DNA of 64,000 nt from Cryptomeria japonica. Taxonomy: Eukaryota > Streptophyta > Pinopsida > Cupressales > Cupressaceae. Numbering within the stretch: the stretch's first letter is position 1; each line of letters begins with the position of its first letter. A model generated the notes under the pieces. That model had not been told where the DNA came from and made no database searches. It saw nothing but the letters and a program-made list of their open reading frames with translations. A program made the translations under genes and the position numbers. The stretch is from positions 619,716,255 to 619,780,254 of the forward strand of contig NC_081409.1 in the NCBI RefSeq assembly GCF_030272615.1. The letters are read 5' to 3'. Shown here piece by piece: positions 1 through 11,357 of the stretch.

Positions 1-169
1 CCATCTTTGGTTGGCACTTCTAGACTTGCGTAAAGAGATCTCTACACACTAGACTCTTGTGGTTGTGGGTAAGATATAAATTTACCCACATGCTCATGGG
101 TTATTTGTTGTTTATTTTGCCACTCTCAAAGATCAAGAAGTTGTTCTTGATATAGGGGATTGAAAATGG

Positions 170-1187
170 TATTCTCTTCCTCTCTCTCTCTTTGTCCTTG
201 GATGGCCTCCTTTAATGAGTTCAAGGAGACTATTGATATTTCCTTTCTAGGTAAGGCTTCCCTATCCCCCCCTATAGTTTTTGTCTAAATCATCTTACTA
301 GGCTATTGGTAATATTTTGGGCCATTTCCTTAAGGTAGGCTCAGATATTAGTAATTTCTTTCATACTTCCTTTGCTTGTATCTTAGTGGATATGGAACTA
401 TTAAAGGCTTTACAAGGTGAGATTTTTCTTCAAGTGAATGAATGCCCATGGACTTAGATGATCAATAATGAGGGCATTCCTTTTCACTATAGATATTTTT
501 TTGTTGGGCATTTGACCTCTACTCATCGCTATGGCCCTTTTGTAAGGTCTTTCTTTGCCTAGTGGAAGAATGCTCTTATGAGCCACCTCATGGTATCCCT
601 TGATGAATTAGATGATGATTCAAATGATTATACTTATTTGACGCCTCCTTTCCTTTTTGCTTCCAATATTTTGGATGCCTTGGATGTTGTGTCCTATTTT
701 GTTACCCCAAAGTTTATCTATGGTTGCCTAATTCTCCTCTTCCATTTTTTGTTCTTGATACCAAGTCTCGGGTGAAATATATATCTCCCTCTTGGCCTAG
801 TTATTATTTACGTGGAGTCCCTTTAGTTTTTTCTAATGATTCCTTATTTCCTACACCTAAAATTTTAACTCATGATAATTCAACTTCTTGGACAGTTATA
901 TAACATAAGAAGAAAATTTATTCTTTGAAGGTCTCTCTCCCTCTTAGGTATTTTCTTCGAGGGTGAAGTTTGGTTTTAACTTAGATTTTAATTGATTTTC
1001 TAGGGTTATTTCCCAGCTATAGCTAGTTGTTTGGTTTTCACTGTACGATTGTTGTCCTACAAGTTGGTTGCAAAGCTATTGAATTGATCCTTTATTAATT
1101 TTTATTTTTTTCAGGTTACCTATTTGGTATCCTTTTTGTTTTATTCTAGGGTCTGGGCCCTATAAAAATATAACTTATTAAAAAATG
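170..1187 (+). pseudogene. Decayed LINE ORF1 (DUF4283/zf-CCHC_4-like) and 3' tail
   Basis: From about 292 to 780 one frame reads like the ORF1 nucleic-acid-binding protein of plant L1-type LINEs. It has a G-x-hydrophobic-GHFLKV stretch, then FACILVDMELLKAL, then EIFLQVNECPW followed by a stop (TAG where Q is expected) and a degraded zinc-knuckle region ending in FFVGHL. The arrangement matches the DUF4283 plus zf-CCHC_4 order I know from such ORFs, but the knuckle cysteines are lost. Several stops interrupt the frame. Past 960 the sequence is T-rich and non-coding and ends in an A-rich tail near 1,170-1,187, which suits the 3' end of a retroposon. No reverse transcriptase is visible, so this is a short remnant. 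I could not find a target-site duplication. Positions 1-169 show nothing I recognise. Confidence 0.55.
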
Positions 1188-1224
1188 AAAAGATAATATT
1201 GACCATATTAGAGGGGTTAGTACT

Positions 1225-1497
1225 TAGTATGATACACGCACGGGGGCTTCACTAGCTAGGAAATATTATATCATGTGCATTCATATTGGGGGGTTTAATA
1301 TCCTAAACAATAAGCTCAATTTATATTGCCTATCTAATAGAAATAGGGGGGTTTTAATTCGAGTTGTGTATTGGGAGGGGGAGACAAAAAAGGAGTTTAA
1401 GGCAACACTTTTTTAAAATAGGGGGATTCTTTAGTATGCCATGAATGCATGTGATATAACCTAGGTTCACTAAATGAAGCCCCCGTGGATACACGTA
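1225..1497. mobile_element. MITE-like element with ~60-bp imperfect terminal inverted repeats
   Basis: The left end (about 1,231-1,285) contains CGGGGGCTTCACTAG and CATGTGCATTCAT. The right end (about 1,441-1,497) contains the reverse complement of both motifs in mirrored order, ATGAATGCATGTG and GAAGCCCCCGTG. The interior, about 150 bp, is AT-rich and non-coding with G-runs. The size and inverted ends fit a small non-autonomous DNA transposon. I did not find a convincing target-site duplication, so the superfamily and exact ends are open. Confidence 0.4.
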
Positions 1498-1499
1498 GA

Positions 1500-2109
1500 A
1501 ATATAAATATTAAAATCCTCATGGCATTCTCCACCATAAGTTAAAGAACCCATAATGTAAAAAAATCGCCAAACTAACATTAAAGGTCATGCACACTAGT
1601 TACAACCTCTCAAGCACTAAAACCTCTTCCTTAAAGGAAATAAATATTATAAAGAATAATTTTTCAAATATAATAAACTAAAGTTGTAAATAATTGGGGC
1701 TTTCATGGTGGATGGATATATTTAATTCCCAAATTAAACTATTCAAACTACCACACTAAATTGTTATCAAACCACCTAATACATAAAATCAAGTTAATAT
1801 ATTTAGTGAATTTAAAATTAAACTCACTACCTGTATAAAGTAATAAAGCTGCCAGTGGAGAATTTTATGTTAAAAACCCCAAAAAATATTATGAAATCAG
1901 AGATTATAAATTTTTGAGCCGAATATAGATAATGTCATGAAGCTTAAAAAAGAGAATTTCAATTTCAAGACCCTAGGGGACATGACCTTTGGTAGTATAT
2001 TTCAACTTTACCTCATGTTGAGTTAATAAGTTTTTAGAAGTATTTATGAAAATATATATCAATATTTTGACACATTAGTATCAAAGCTAAAAGGTTCACA
2101 CCTCAAAAC
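1500..2109. other. AT-rich spacer, nothing recognised
   Basis: No reading frame, repeat or structural RNA could be supported here. The sequence is AT-rich with many stops on both strands. Confidence 0.5.
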
Positions 2110-2545
2110 ATTTAGCCAAAATTGGAGACCTCTGAATAGGCTAATAAATAATAAAAATAGCATAGGAAAATAATTATTAGTCCACAAAATCCAAGACTCT
2201 CGATGAATTCCTATGTCTTCTAGATGGCATTAAAAAAAAAATTCCCATACATGATGGGCTATCTCATAGTGATGAGTATGAAACCTAAAGCCATCCCAAG
2301 CCATTTACTTATTTAGTATAAAAATTACAACATCAAATTTATAATTTATGGGCATCGTTTTCTTCCAAATCTTTGATACTACATTTAGTAAAATGTGCCA
2401 AGTCTTTCTAATAGATTACGAGTAACCCACTTGTCCTAATTTTATAATATTTCCTTACACTCTTTAATATTAAACCACAAATTACCCACCTTAATATTAT
2501 TCAATCCAATTAGAATATAAATTATTAAAACCAAATTAAATAAAG
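2110..2545. repeat. Segmental duplicate of the MADS 3' flank (copy 0)
   Basis: This block aligns along its whole length, in the same orientation, with 9,015-9,435 downstream of the intact MADS gene. Shared landmarks are AAAATAATTATTAGTCCA, TATGAAACCTAA followed by GCCATC, and a run ending in TATAAATTAT plus AAACCAAAT. It is non-coding. Its presence 7 kb from the intact copy shows the MADS locus has been duplicated in tandem. No gene body remains here. Confidence 0.7.
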
Positions 2546-2566
2546 TTACTAACATCTAATTGAAAT

Positions 2567-4459
2567 TCAAATTTTAATGTGTGATGAGCGAGATCGAGCG
2601 TGCAGGCTTTAGAGGGCAAGATAGGGTTTCATCAGCCGATGATCCTAGACATGGCAATGAGGATATCGACGCAGACGGTGGGGGAGAGGATATCCCACAC
2701 TTTGCTCCTACCTCCTGCGGTTGATGTGCGGGCCCATTTTTGCCTCTGCTTTATGTGTGGTTGCGGACCGGTGTGGTGGGAGCAGCTCCTCTGGCGTCTG
2801 GAGTTTTTGTTTAGGGATGCCCATTCCCTCGTATGTTGTTTTTTCTCTACTTCGTGAGGATGGGGGTTTGTTTTTGGTTCGTGCTGGGAGTGGAGGGGTC
2901 ATCTTGATGCCTCTCTGGTATTCGTTTGGGGATTTTGCCTGCCGCCTCCTCTTTTTTTGTTCTCTTGGCGTGGAGGGGAGGTTTGGGATTCAGGTGGTGT
3001 TTCCTAGGCCTGGTTCTTTTCTGGGCTTGGTGCGTGCAAAGGGATGTGTTGGAGGGGTGCTTTTCTCTGTCAAGGCCTAGTGATCTCTTCTGTGGTGGTT
3101 TCGCTAGGTGTTCTTGTCTTGTCTTTTGACAGGTTCGTCCCTTTCGAGGTCTTTGTCCAGATTGGGCCACGGCTTTCTGAGGGAATGATGGAGAACTTTT
3201 TTCTGCACGACTTTGTGATCGCTCAAGGGTTTGTTTGCCTTCTCATTTACTCTCTCTATTTTCTTTCTTATGGGTTGTGTGCTGAGGTTTCTATTGAGGT
3301 GGATTTGTGTCTCGCTTTTCATCCCGATAGTAGATGTAGGGAGTTTTTTCAGATTGCTACCTTCCTTTGGTGATTGATCTGGTCTCTTTTTCTCATGGTT
3401 ATGGGAACCATGCTAAAACCCAGAGATTTGGGTTTGGGGAGCTTGCTAAAACCCCGTGGGATGGATTTCTTTGGTCTTGAGTTATTTATGAGAGCCCCTA
3501 TTTTCTTGTTTCAACAGAAGGTTAAGGGAGCCTTTTCAAAACCCTTTTTTATCATGCTTTTGGAAAGTGATCTTTTTTGTGCATGCTTGGTCTATCCTAG
3601 TTCCCCTTTTGATGATGGTTTTTTTATCCCTATCTCGCCTGGTTCCATGGCTCAATTTATTATGCTTTTATATCTCCATCCTGTCATTTCTCTGATTAGT
3701 CCTTTTGATGTGGATTTGTCTTCTATGCAGGTGGATACAGAGGTGGCTAGAGGAGACCTGTCTCCTATTGAGGTGGAGTTGGATGTTGTTGGTTTTGCCT
3801 GGAAGCCTATTTCTATTGCTGAAGGTATTGGGTGTTGTGTTAAGACCTTATTAGGTTGTGGGAGCCTATTAAAACCCTCTCTCAAGGTTAAGGGAGCCTG
3901 GTAAAACCCTTGGTTTATTTCTTTGGATAGGCTAGATGCTGGCAATTTTCAAGGGCCCAGTCTGGCCAGTTTGTGTTTTTGGTTAGGATCTGGTTTTGTT
4001 GCTAGTGAGATGGAAATTCTATTATAGGTTAAGGGAGCTTGGGAAAACCCTGATTTTTGGCTAGGGGTTCCTGTTAAACCCTCATTTTCTATTTCTCAAA
4101 TCTATAAGGTAGTTTAGATGTGCTGTTGTTGCCAGCCTAGTTTGTATTGTCTCTCTTTTGTATTTGGCTAGCGGTTGTGTTTTAGTTGCTCTGTCCTATA
4201 GCCTCTGGTGCCACGAGAGATGTAGCTAGCGGTTGTGTTTTAGTTGCTCTGTCCTGTAGCCTCTGGTGCCATGAGAGATGTAATGTTTAATCCCTTTTGG
4301 ATGTCTCTGGTTTTGCTGCTGGTTAGCTCTATTGCATCTGTCTGCAGCATCCCTTTGTTGGTTCTAATTCCGTGAAAAATCTGAGGGTTTCATGTCCCTT
4401 CAAAACCTGTTGTATGGGGTTTCTGGTCCCCTCAAAACATGTTTATCCTAATAAAAAAA
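2567..4459 (+). mobile_element. Retroposon (probably 5'-truncated LINE) with 13-bp target-site duplication
   Basis: The element is flanked by ATCTAATTGAAAT (2,554-2,566) and ATCTAATTAAAAT (4,460-4,472), which differ at one base, and it ends in an A-rich tail. That is the signature of target-primed reverse transcription. The body is much more GC- and T-rich than its surroundings. It has short open stretches (for example 3,374-3,904) but no domain I recognise. From about 3,400 to 4,080 a short motif of the form AAGGGAGCYT followed closely by AAAACCC recurs about seven times, apparently in the 3' untranslated part. The family is unknown to me. A long SINE or non-autonomous retroposon is the alternative. 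Confidence 0.6.
4167..4282. repeat. 58-bp tandem duplication inside the retroposon
   Basis: Two adjacent copies of a 58-bp unit starting GCTAGCGGTTGTG, at 4,167-4,224 and 4,225-4,282, differ at only a few positions. Confidence 0.8.
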
Positions 4460-4472
4460 ATCTAATTAAAAT

Positions 4473-5260
4473 ACATAATTAAAGAGAAAAGGATAACAAG
4501 ATCTAGATATATCTTATTGTATTTGATTCATGTTTCAATTTTCATAATAAGAGATTAGCATGTAGTATAGAATATTGTGACCCATTGATCATGTTGTGAT
4601 GTATTTCAAGATAGAATTACAGACGTGATCTTGGTCTTTTGTCATGATCTCAACCTTTAGTAATGATATTGTCATTCAAATTACTACATATATAAAAATC
4701 TAATTGTTATATATCTCTGAATGCATATAATATTTAAGTTGACAAAAGATTATGTGGATATGATAAGATTAAATCATACTTATACACAACGCTTAAATGT
4801 ACACATAAACTATCCAAATGAAAAAAATAATAGATTGACATCTCAACCAAAAAGGTTCAGTGCTTATTCAATGGGAAAGTAAAAAATTAGAAAGAGAAGA
4901 CATCAACATGAACCTACAAAGATACAAAGAAGAACAAGAGCTGTAGATATTTACAATTAAATGAATTAAAACTAGAGATATGCACATAAGTAGATCCACA
5001 TGATATATACAGAGAAGTAATCAAAATATACTATATTCTATTATATAAAGTTATTTCTAAAATAAAACATTCAATTTATTTTAGGAACTAGACAACTCAT
5101 CAAATTGGGTTTTTCACAAAAAAATAAAAAATGAAAAATCCTTGATATTTTGTTCAATAAGAATGGTAGAGAAAAAATTTCATAGTGTATTTAAATTCCT
5201 AAAATATATTTCTTTATGATAACCTCCACACTCATTAAAAATTAAAAAATTACACAAAAA
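4473..5260. repeat. Segmental duplicate of the MADS upstream flank (copy 0)
   Basis: This matches 11,860-12,500 in the same orientation and partly 17,100-17,200. Shared pieces include ATCTTATTGT then TTTGATT, CATGATCTT-like runs, and ACTAGACAA then TCATCAAATTGG. Before the retroposon at 2,567-4,459 landed, this block joined directly to the 3'-flank duplicate at 2,110-2,545. The MADS gene body of this copy had therefore already been lost. Confidence 0.65.
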
Positions 5261-5288
5261 ATGATATAATCATAATTATTATGTCCAA

Positions 5289-5425
5289 GGGTTGGGGGCT
5301 CAAGCTCGATTAGCATTGGTGAGAACTTCTAGTGGTGAAGCCTGAGATCATGAGGTCTAGTCTTCCCCCAGCTAAAATGTTTACCCAACACATTCTTGTA
5401 GTCTAAAAAAAATAAAAAAATAAAG
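5289..5425 (+). mobile_element. tRNA-derived SINE-like fragment
   Basis: The stretch contains a segment like a Pol III A box and GTGGTGAAGCC. About 35 bp later GGTCTAGTCTTCC resembles a degraded B box (GGTTCGANNCC), and an A-rich tail follows near 5,405-5,425. The candidate duplicates ATGTCCAA (upstream) and ATATCCAA (downstream) match at 7 of 8 bases. No SINE family was recognised. Confidence 0.4.
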
Positions 5426-5728
5426 ATATCCAATACAAAATCTCAAAACTCGCAGACTAAACCGATAACTGCATAATCCCATAATACTTTACTCTCCCAC
5501 ACATGGATATACCACATCACTAGCTAAGCTACACACTACACTAGATTTTTGTCATCGTATAGCACTAAGTAAATGTTCAAAATGTCCCAACTACAATTGA
5601 CATTTCATATTATTCCATAGCTATGTAGAACACCAATGCAGAACACATAGTGCTCATAATTACCCATATGATGCAAGAAGAACCAAAAATCCTATGAATG
5701 GTATGATATGTGAAGAATTTTGCAGCTA
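5426..5728. other. Non-coding flank of the TRIM-like insertion
   Basis: About 300 bp without a supported gene or repeat. The minus-strand frame here lacks any recognisable feature. Confidence 0.4.
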
Positions 5729-6125
5729 TCCCTAGAAAATAAAATAGATCTAGTAGAAAAGAAAGAAGAAAACTTGCAAGTAAAATAGAGAAGAAAATCA
5801 AAGTTGGATGAATGAAACTAAACCATTTACATTACTAATTTGTATGAATTACAAAATGATATATATAGATCATTGGAGCAGAAATTATGCACAAGATGCA
5901 TGAAATTTCTGAAGATCAACTGAAGTGGCTGAGAGAAAACTCTTTGGTTAGGATTACATTCGAGCATACAAACATACCTCTCCATAATTTACGGGAGCAA
6001 ATAGAATGTGTAAGCAAACAAGCATGCATTCATGCTTCTCCATAAATCACATCTTATAAAAGGAGAGCATGCATAATCTAAGCTCTATGGATCATGGTAA
6101 ACACAAGAAGTTAACTGTGTTAACA
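5729..6125 (-). repeat. 3' LTR of the TRIM-like element
   Basis: 397 bp, the same length as its partner. On the minus strand it begins TGTTAACACAG next to the purine tract. Confidence 0.8.
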
Positions 6126-7074
6126 CCCCCCCTTAAGTCTAACTAAGGAGAGATATGTGTCCTGGCAACAAAGCTTGATAAAAAAACCCACTTACAAAGA
6201 GGAAAAGAGAAAACCCAACTGAGAAAAACACCTAGCCATTTATTCAAACTATAGAAGAAAGTTGAAATTGTCGATGAAGAACTGCAAATGAATCCACACT
6301 GCAACAAGATTATATCAGATTCATAGAAAACATTGCATGAGTACCTCCAGGATACTTTAAAAATGCAGTTGTACATATTCTGCATTGCTCAAATGGATGT
6401 ACACGGTCTTTAAACACAGAAATCGATCATCTAAAGATAGGAAGATATGAATCTGCAAACAAATGTGCTCCAAACTAAATGACTGCAAAGATGACCTCCG
6501 ATTGGGATGATACAATTGTTTATCTAATGTTCAATAATGTCCCACTGGAAAGAAACTCTAGAAGCATTCAAGGATCTGACTCTAGAATCTCATGTAGCCA
6601 GGAACCTGCTAGAAAGAATCTCTAGGAGCAAACAAAGTTACAACATTGGAATCTCATGTAGACAGGAATTTAAAACAAAAGAATACTTTTGGTTGTCAAT
6701 TGGAGGAAGTGTGCAGAGCTTAGTGGTTAATAGCAACATTAATCTTCTATTTTCATTCAAGAAACTTATTAAAAGAAACCTATACTAGATGCTTTAAAAA
6801 GAAAACCCCCACATTAAACTTTACGAAAGTTCAATGTTATACAAAGCCCCAAATTTCTCGGATCTTTATCAATGTCATGCTTGCAAAGCATATACAATTT
6901 TTAAAGAATCAATATAGAAAATAAGCAAAGAGCATACAAAAATTAGAGGAAGAATATGCATGCATCTAGAAACAGAGGTCTACGTCAGCTTCCATGGTGA
7001 TGGTAATCTTTTGAAATCTGCCTGCAAATAATTGTGTTTAGCTTCTTCTTCCTAGCAACCTCGCTCTGATACCA

Positions 7075-7471
7075 TCCTCTACAAAATAAAATAGATCTAG
7101 TAGAAAAGAAAGAAGCAAACTTTCAAGTAATATGGAGAAGAAAATAAAAACTGAATGAATGCAACTAAATCATTTACATTACTAATTTGTATGAATTTCA
7201 AAATAATATATATAGATCATTGGAACAGAAATTATGCACGAGATGGATGAAATTTTTGAAGATCAACTAAATGATAGAGAGAAAACTCCTTGGTTAGGTT
7301 TACATTCGAGCATGCAAACATACTTCTCCATAAGTTATGGGAACAAACAGAATGTGTAAGCAAACAAGCATGCATTCATGCTTCTCCGTAAATCACATCT
7401 TATAAATGAAGATCACGCATAATCTAAGCTCCGTGGATCACGATAAACACAAGAAGTTAACTGCGCTAACA
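7075..7471 (-). repeat. 5' LTR of the TRIM-like element
   Basis: 397 bp. It is followed on the minus strand by the tRNA-iMet primer-binding site. Scattered substitutions relative to the other LTR suggest an old insertion. Confidence 0.8.
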
Positions 7472-7514
7472 ATATGATCGAGTATAGTTGCCAAACTAGC
7501 AACGTGCTCAATGG

Positions 7515-7592
7515 ACTTCATACATCTGGAGAAACAAATCTGCCCATTTCATGGATTTTCCACTTTTTAATCTCCATCTTTCTTCTCCCCAT
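7515..7592 (-). pseudogene. MADS-box exon 1 remnant (copy 1)
   Basis: The minus strand reads ATG then MGRRKMEIKK, the start of a MADS domain, and then shifts frame. Removing one base restores the expected ENPSNR-like continuation. Only about 25 codons remain, and the rest of exon 1 and all later exons are missing. The upstream sequence (7,593-7,990) is a paralogue of the intact gene's promoter, so this is the broken start of a duplicate locus and not a chance match. Confidence 0.75.
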
Positions 7593-7990
7593 TTTGTCTC
7601 TCTAAAGAACATTAAGAGGATTGTCAGATGCAGCATTATCAGGAATGACTATCCTGAACTTCAGTCTTAGGGGTCGCTAGGGTCTAACATAAAGGGGAGA
7701 AATGGGCGAACAAATCTCCGTCAGATAGTGTACCTTAAAGCTGCCGCTTCGGAGGTGGCCAATGTTGTTAGAAGAGAGTACAAGTAGCATTTTTCCGTTT
7801 TGTATACTCTATTCGCTATCCAGTCCATATTTCGACAGGTGTTTTTGTAATAGATCAAAAGGTATAAAGTAGACATTAAATTATTGCCTATAGCCTCACT
7901 AGATGTAAGTGCAATAATTTCCCACGTCCTCTTGGAATATAAGTAAACATGTTTGGAAATACAAAGTAATAAGATTTATTTCTATATCTA
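7593..7990 (-). promoter_or_regulatory. Promoter/5' region duplicate, copy 1
   Basis: Aligns with 11,358-11,730 and 16,540-16,800. The best conserved core is GTACCTTAAAG then GCC, GAGGTGGCCAAT and AGAGAGTACAA, followed about 60 bp on by ATTTCGACAGGTGTTT and later ATATAAGTAAACATGT. These runs are conserved in three places although one copy lacks any gene, so shared descent explains them. Regulatory function is only inferred. Confidence 0.6.
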
Positions 7991-9014
7991 TCACAGACTA
8001 CTGTTCAAGATCTAGATGATTCTGGTGCTTGCTTTCTGATAGAAAGTCTAGATGCAATTATCTGAATACAGGTAGTGACTTCAGCTGCATCTCAGTTCTT
8101 GTTATAATTGAAAAGAACTGATTGTCATCACTTTCTCTGAATTGTTTTACAGAAAGCACTAACGTTGAGTGGAATACAACTAAGCTTCACATTTTCTTCT
8201 GTTTCTTCCATTATACAGTTCGTCAAACCCATCTCAAAAAGGAATATCTTCTGTTGTCTATACTTAGCTCTCTAAGACCAGCTGTAATGGATTTAATTGA
8301 GAAAAAGGAATGATGCCAGTTGTAAATTGTAATGTAGTTAATTGACATTGAAAAGTAAGCACAAATATCTTTTTCTGCTCATGAATAATTTCAGTAGCAT
8401 GAGTTTGTTCCTGTAGGAGTGACTAACTTTGAGTACTTGACCCAGGGTTCTAAGTTTTCAATTAACGTCTGAGTCAAAATGTCGTCATAGTTTCTTTATC
8501 GTCTGTCTCTACACCATACCCAGCGCCTGCCGCATTGAAGGGTATAGTTGAAGTAAGAGATTGAGAGGACCCTAAAATATTGTAAAATCCATGAAAGTCT
8601 TTAATAAAGAGGGTTAAATATTAGTTAAATGTTATACAGAAAGAAAAATGATCGAAACTAAATGTTATACCAAAAAAAAAAAAACTGATCAAATATGGGT
8701 TCAATAATAGTTAGCCACACAATCTTGAATCTATAGCGTAAGTGTCAAGAGAGGATTGGAGATGTCAATAAAGAGTTAAAGTTGGCTATAGTTGAAAGAT
8801 GAGGTATAAGCAACAAATATCTTTCGTGGTATATGCAATTGTGAAATGGTATATCAAGATACTATTTTAGAATCATTTTATCAAGTTTAAATATTCTAAT
8901 CTTAATTTTTTAGATCATGTTAAGAGAAATGAAATCAATAACTATTTGATATATCTTATAATATTTCTTTGGATAGTTATATTTGGTCTTTACTTCATTC
9001 TGAAAATATAAGAA
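7991..9014. other. Intergenic stretch, nothing firmly recognised
   Basis: The part from 8,000 to 8,320 is less AT-rich and contains short open frames separated by stops, perhaps a decayed exon, but I recognise no family. From 8,320 to 9,014 the sequence is AT-rich and non-coding. Confidence 0.4.
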
Positions 9015-9490
9015 AGAATGGGGACCTCTAAAAAGACTAATAATCAATAGAAATAGCATAAGAAAATAATTATTAGTCCATAAAGTCCAAGGTTATCAAT
9101 AAATTCTTATATCTTCTAAATGCTTTAGATAAAAATAATATTTTCTATATTTAATGAGCTCTCTCATTGATGAATATGAAACCTAAGGCCATCCTAAGCC
9201 AATAGTTTATTGAAAATTACAAATCAAATTTATAGTTTATGAACATCCTTTTCTTCAAAGTTCTTGATATTTGATTTAGGGACAAAATAGTGTCAAGCCT
9301 TTCTAACGCATTAAGAGTGTGCCTCTTGTCCTGATTTTATAATAGTTCCTTACATTCTTTAATATTAAACAACCACAAAGCACCTACCTTACTATTATTC
9401 CGTCCAACTGAGATATAAATTATAAAAACCAAATGAAAGCATGATAAAAATGGGATATAAATTATAAAAACCAAATGAAAGCATAATAAA
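9015..9490. repeat. MADS 3' flank, partner of 2,110-2,545
   Basis: This is the duplicate of 2,110-2,545, lying about 0.5 kb downstream of the intact MADS stop codon. Near 9,412-9,490 a unit of about 40 bp beginning GATATAAATTATAAAAACC is repeated in tandem. Positions 9,491-9,953 are the probable 3' UTR and flank of the MADS gene and show nothing else. Confidence 0.65.
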
Positions 9491-9953
9491 AAACTATAAA
9501 ATATCATGTTAATTATTACATAATAATTAACTGAAAATTACAGCGCAAATCAATATTTTGAAACAATCTACAGCGTTTGTTTTTAGATGCAATCATTTTA
9601 TATTTGAATCATATGTAAAAGCTCTACAAAACCATCACATGAATTAGTGATGGCTACGCCAAAAATAATAGGTAAGCGCAGATTTCTATGTTTGAGATAT
9701 AGAAGAAACAGCTCTACAAAATGAAAAGACTCAGAATTATACAAACAATAGTTCAACACTTGTCTGATTTTGTGCTGCCCAAATTCGAACAATACAAAAG
9801 GATAGACAGAGAGGAAACCGAGAACATCAACCGCTTTCATCAAAGCTGCCAAATCTGTCATAAAAATCCAACCAGATCTTTCACTGTCAGTAGTGTAAAT
9901 TGTAAAATAAATTGTAACAGATAACAGTAATTGTAGTATTTATAACATTATAT

Positions 9954-11357
9954 TTACCCCAAACGTAGTTCAGGCTGTAGATACTGTTCTGGTTCTCTCA
10001 AATTCATTTGACATGGCTGCAGACGAAGTGCAGGAGTTGAGGGGAGCAAATTAAGAGGATTTCCCTTACCTTGCCCAAATGCCTTATCCAACGCAGGCCC
10101 TTCATTACAATTATTCACCTGAAAATACCCAACGTTGAATATTAGTATGGACTTATAAGAGACTAGTAAATTTGAAATGACGAGAGAATGTTGAATATCT
10201 AGCATTCATACCATTTTTTGCAGACGGGCAAATCTCTCTTGCAGAACGTCACTCTATAAAAGGGTGAATAAAAAAGCTGTTAAACTGAAACAATTCGTAC
10301 AGCAAAATAATTCATAAGACAGATCAATTAAAAATCTTACCTCTCTTTCAACTGCTTCAATCTGAAATATTCACACCACCAAAATGATTGTTAACTTTTA
10401 ACCCACTTAAATTTAGGACAGCTTTCAAAATACTGAACTAAAATCTTACCTTCCGTAGACTGTGCTCCTCTCGCTGAATAAGCTGATTCATAATTTCATG
10501 CTTCCATATGAACAACCAGAGAAAAGAATCAGGAAATTGGTTAGTTAATTTTACTAGAATTACTTTATTAAACTTAAAAATGAGGCTAGAGCCAAGCGTT
10601 TCATCGGTACTCACTTTCCTTGATCTGACCCTAGATATTGAAGTATTGAGAACATCTTCAAGATTGTCCAGATCCTTTGGTGTAAGTTGGGTAAGATTCT
10701 CCCCCATGAAGTGACTGTAAATCCATAAATATTTTATATATATTACAGTATACTCGGTGCCTGTGAAGTGATTACGATATATAGTAAATGATAAATACCT
10801 TATAGCAGCGTGAAGTCTCTCATTCTCAGCTTCTAAATGTTTAAAATGGAAGGGACTATTCTGTATATTTGTTCAACCATACAAAATACAACTGCGTTAA
10901 TCTTGACTACACAATGCTCTTTTTATTTTTTATTTTTGTATGATCTATTAAAATGCAGAAAATGAAATTAAACTTAAGATTTATTCTTACTGGATCTCCA
11001 TGAAATCTCCCTTCTTCAAAATAGTACCTCTCTAAAATTTGTTCTAGACTGTAAAAATTACAAAATTGTTTAAATGTAAAATGAATTATAATGATACACT
11101 TTAAAAAAAAAACAACTATTATTAGATAGTTATATATATACACAACCATTTATGATATATAAAATATATTACTTTGAAGATTCAGGTTGTGTGAATAGCT
11201 TTCCATTGCTGGAGAATACAACAAGACCAACATCAGCAGAACATAAAATGGAAAGCTCTTGAGCTTTCTTGAAAAGGCCAACTCTCCTCTTGGAGAAGGT
11301 AACCTGCCTATTTGATGGATTTTCAATTCTTTTAATCTGAATCTTTCCTCTGCCCAT
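9954..11357 (-). CDS. MIKC-type MADS-box transcription factor, B/B-sister-like, 8 exons
   Basis: Exons (minus): 11173-11357, 10991-11048, 10799-10860, 10615-10714, 10450-10500, 10341-10361, 10212-10253, 9954-10118. All introns are GT-AG. Exon lengths 185, 58, 62, 100, 51, 21, 42 and 165 nt total 684 nt, a 227-residue frame without stops. The 185, 62, 100 and 42 values are typical of MIKC genes. Residues 1-60 are the MADS domain ([13 protein letters not shown], then RQVTFSKRR). The I region follows, then a K domain ([13 protein letters not shown], then [18 protein letters not shown]). The C terminus has [12 protein letters not shown], like the PI-derived motif, and ends LQPELRLG, like the paleoAP3 motif. 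That combination marks B or B-sister proteins, which bind CArG boxes as dimers in reproductive organs. KLF after FSSNG leans to B-sister. Unusual residues are V in KRRVG and S in LCSAD. I chose the MGRGK start over an in-frame ATG 16 codons upstream because the family starts there. The exon 5/6 split (51+21) is the least certain part. Confidence 0.85.

Larger units (their letters stand above)
5729..7471 (-). mobile_element. TRIM-like miniature LTR retrotransposon
   Basis: Two direct repeats of equal length (397 bp) bound a 949-bp interior with no coding capacity. Read on the minus strand, the 5' LTR (7,075-7,471) starts TGTTAGCGCAG. It is followed at once by TGGTATCAGAGCGAGG, a primer-binding site complementary to initiator tRNA-Met. 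A purine tract ending in a G-run lies just before the 3' LTR (5,729-6,125). All signals for replication in trans are present without gag or pol, which defines TRIM-type elements. A matching 5-bp target-site duplication was not found. The element sits inside the duplicated MADS locus. Confidence 0.8.

Noticed and set aside
9598-9861. 87-codon minus-strand frame below the MADS stop
   Set aside because: Located in the expected 3' UTR, out of the MADS frame and not flanked by a usable acceptor; read as untranslated sequence.
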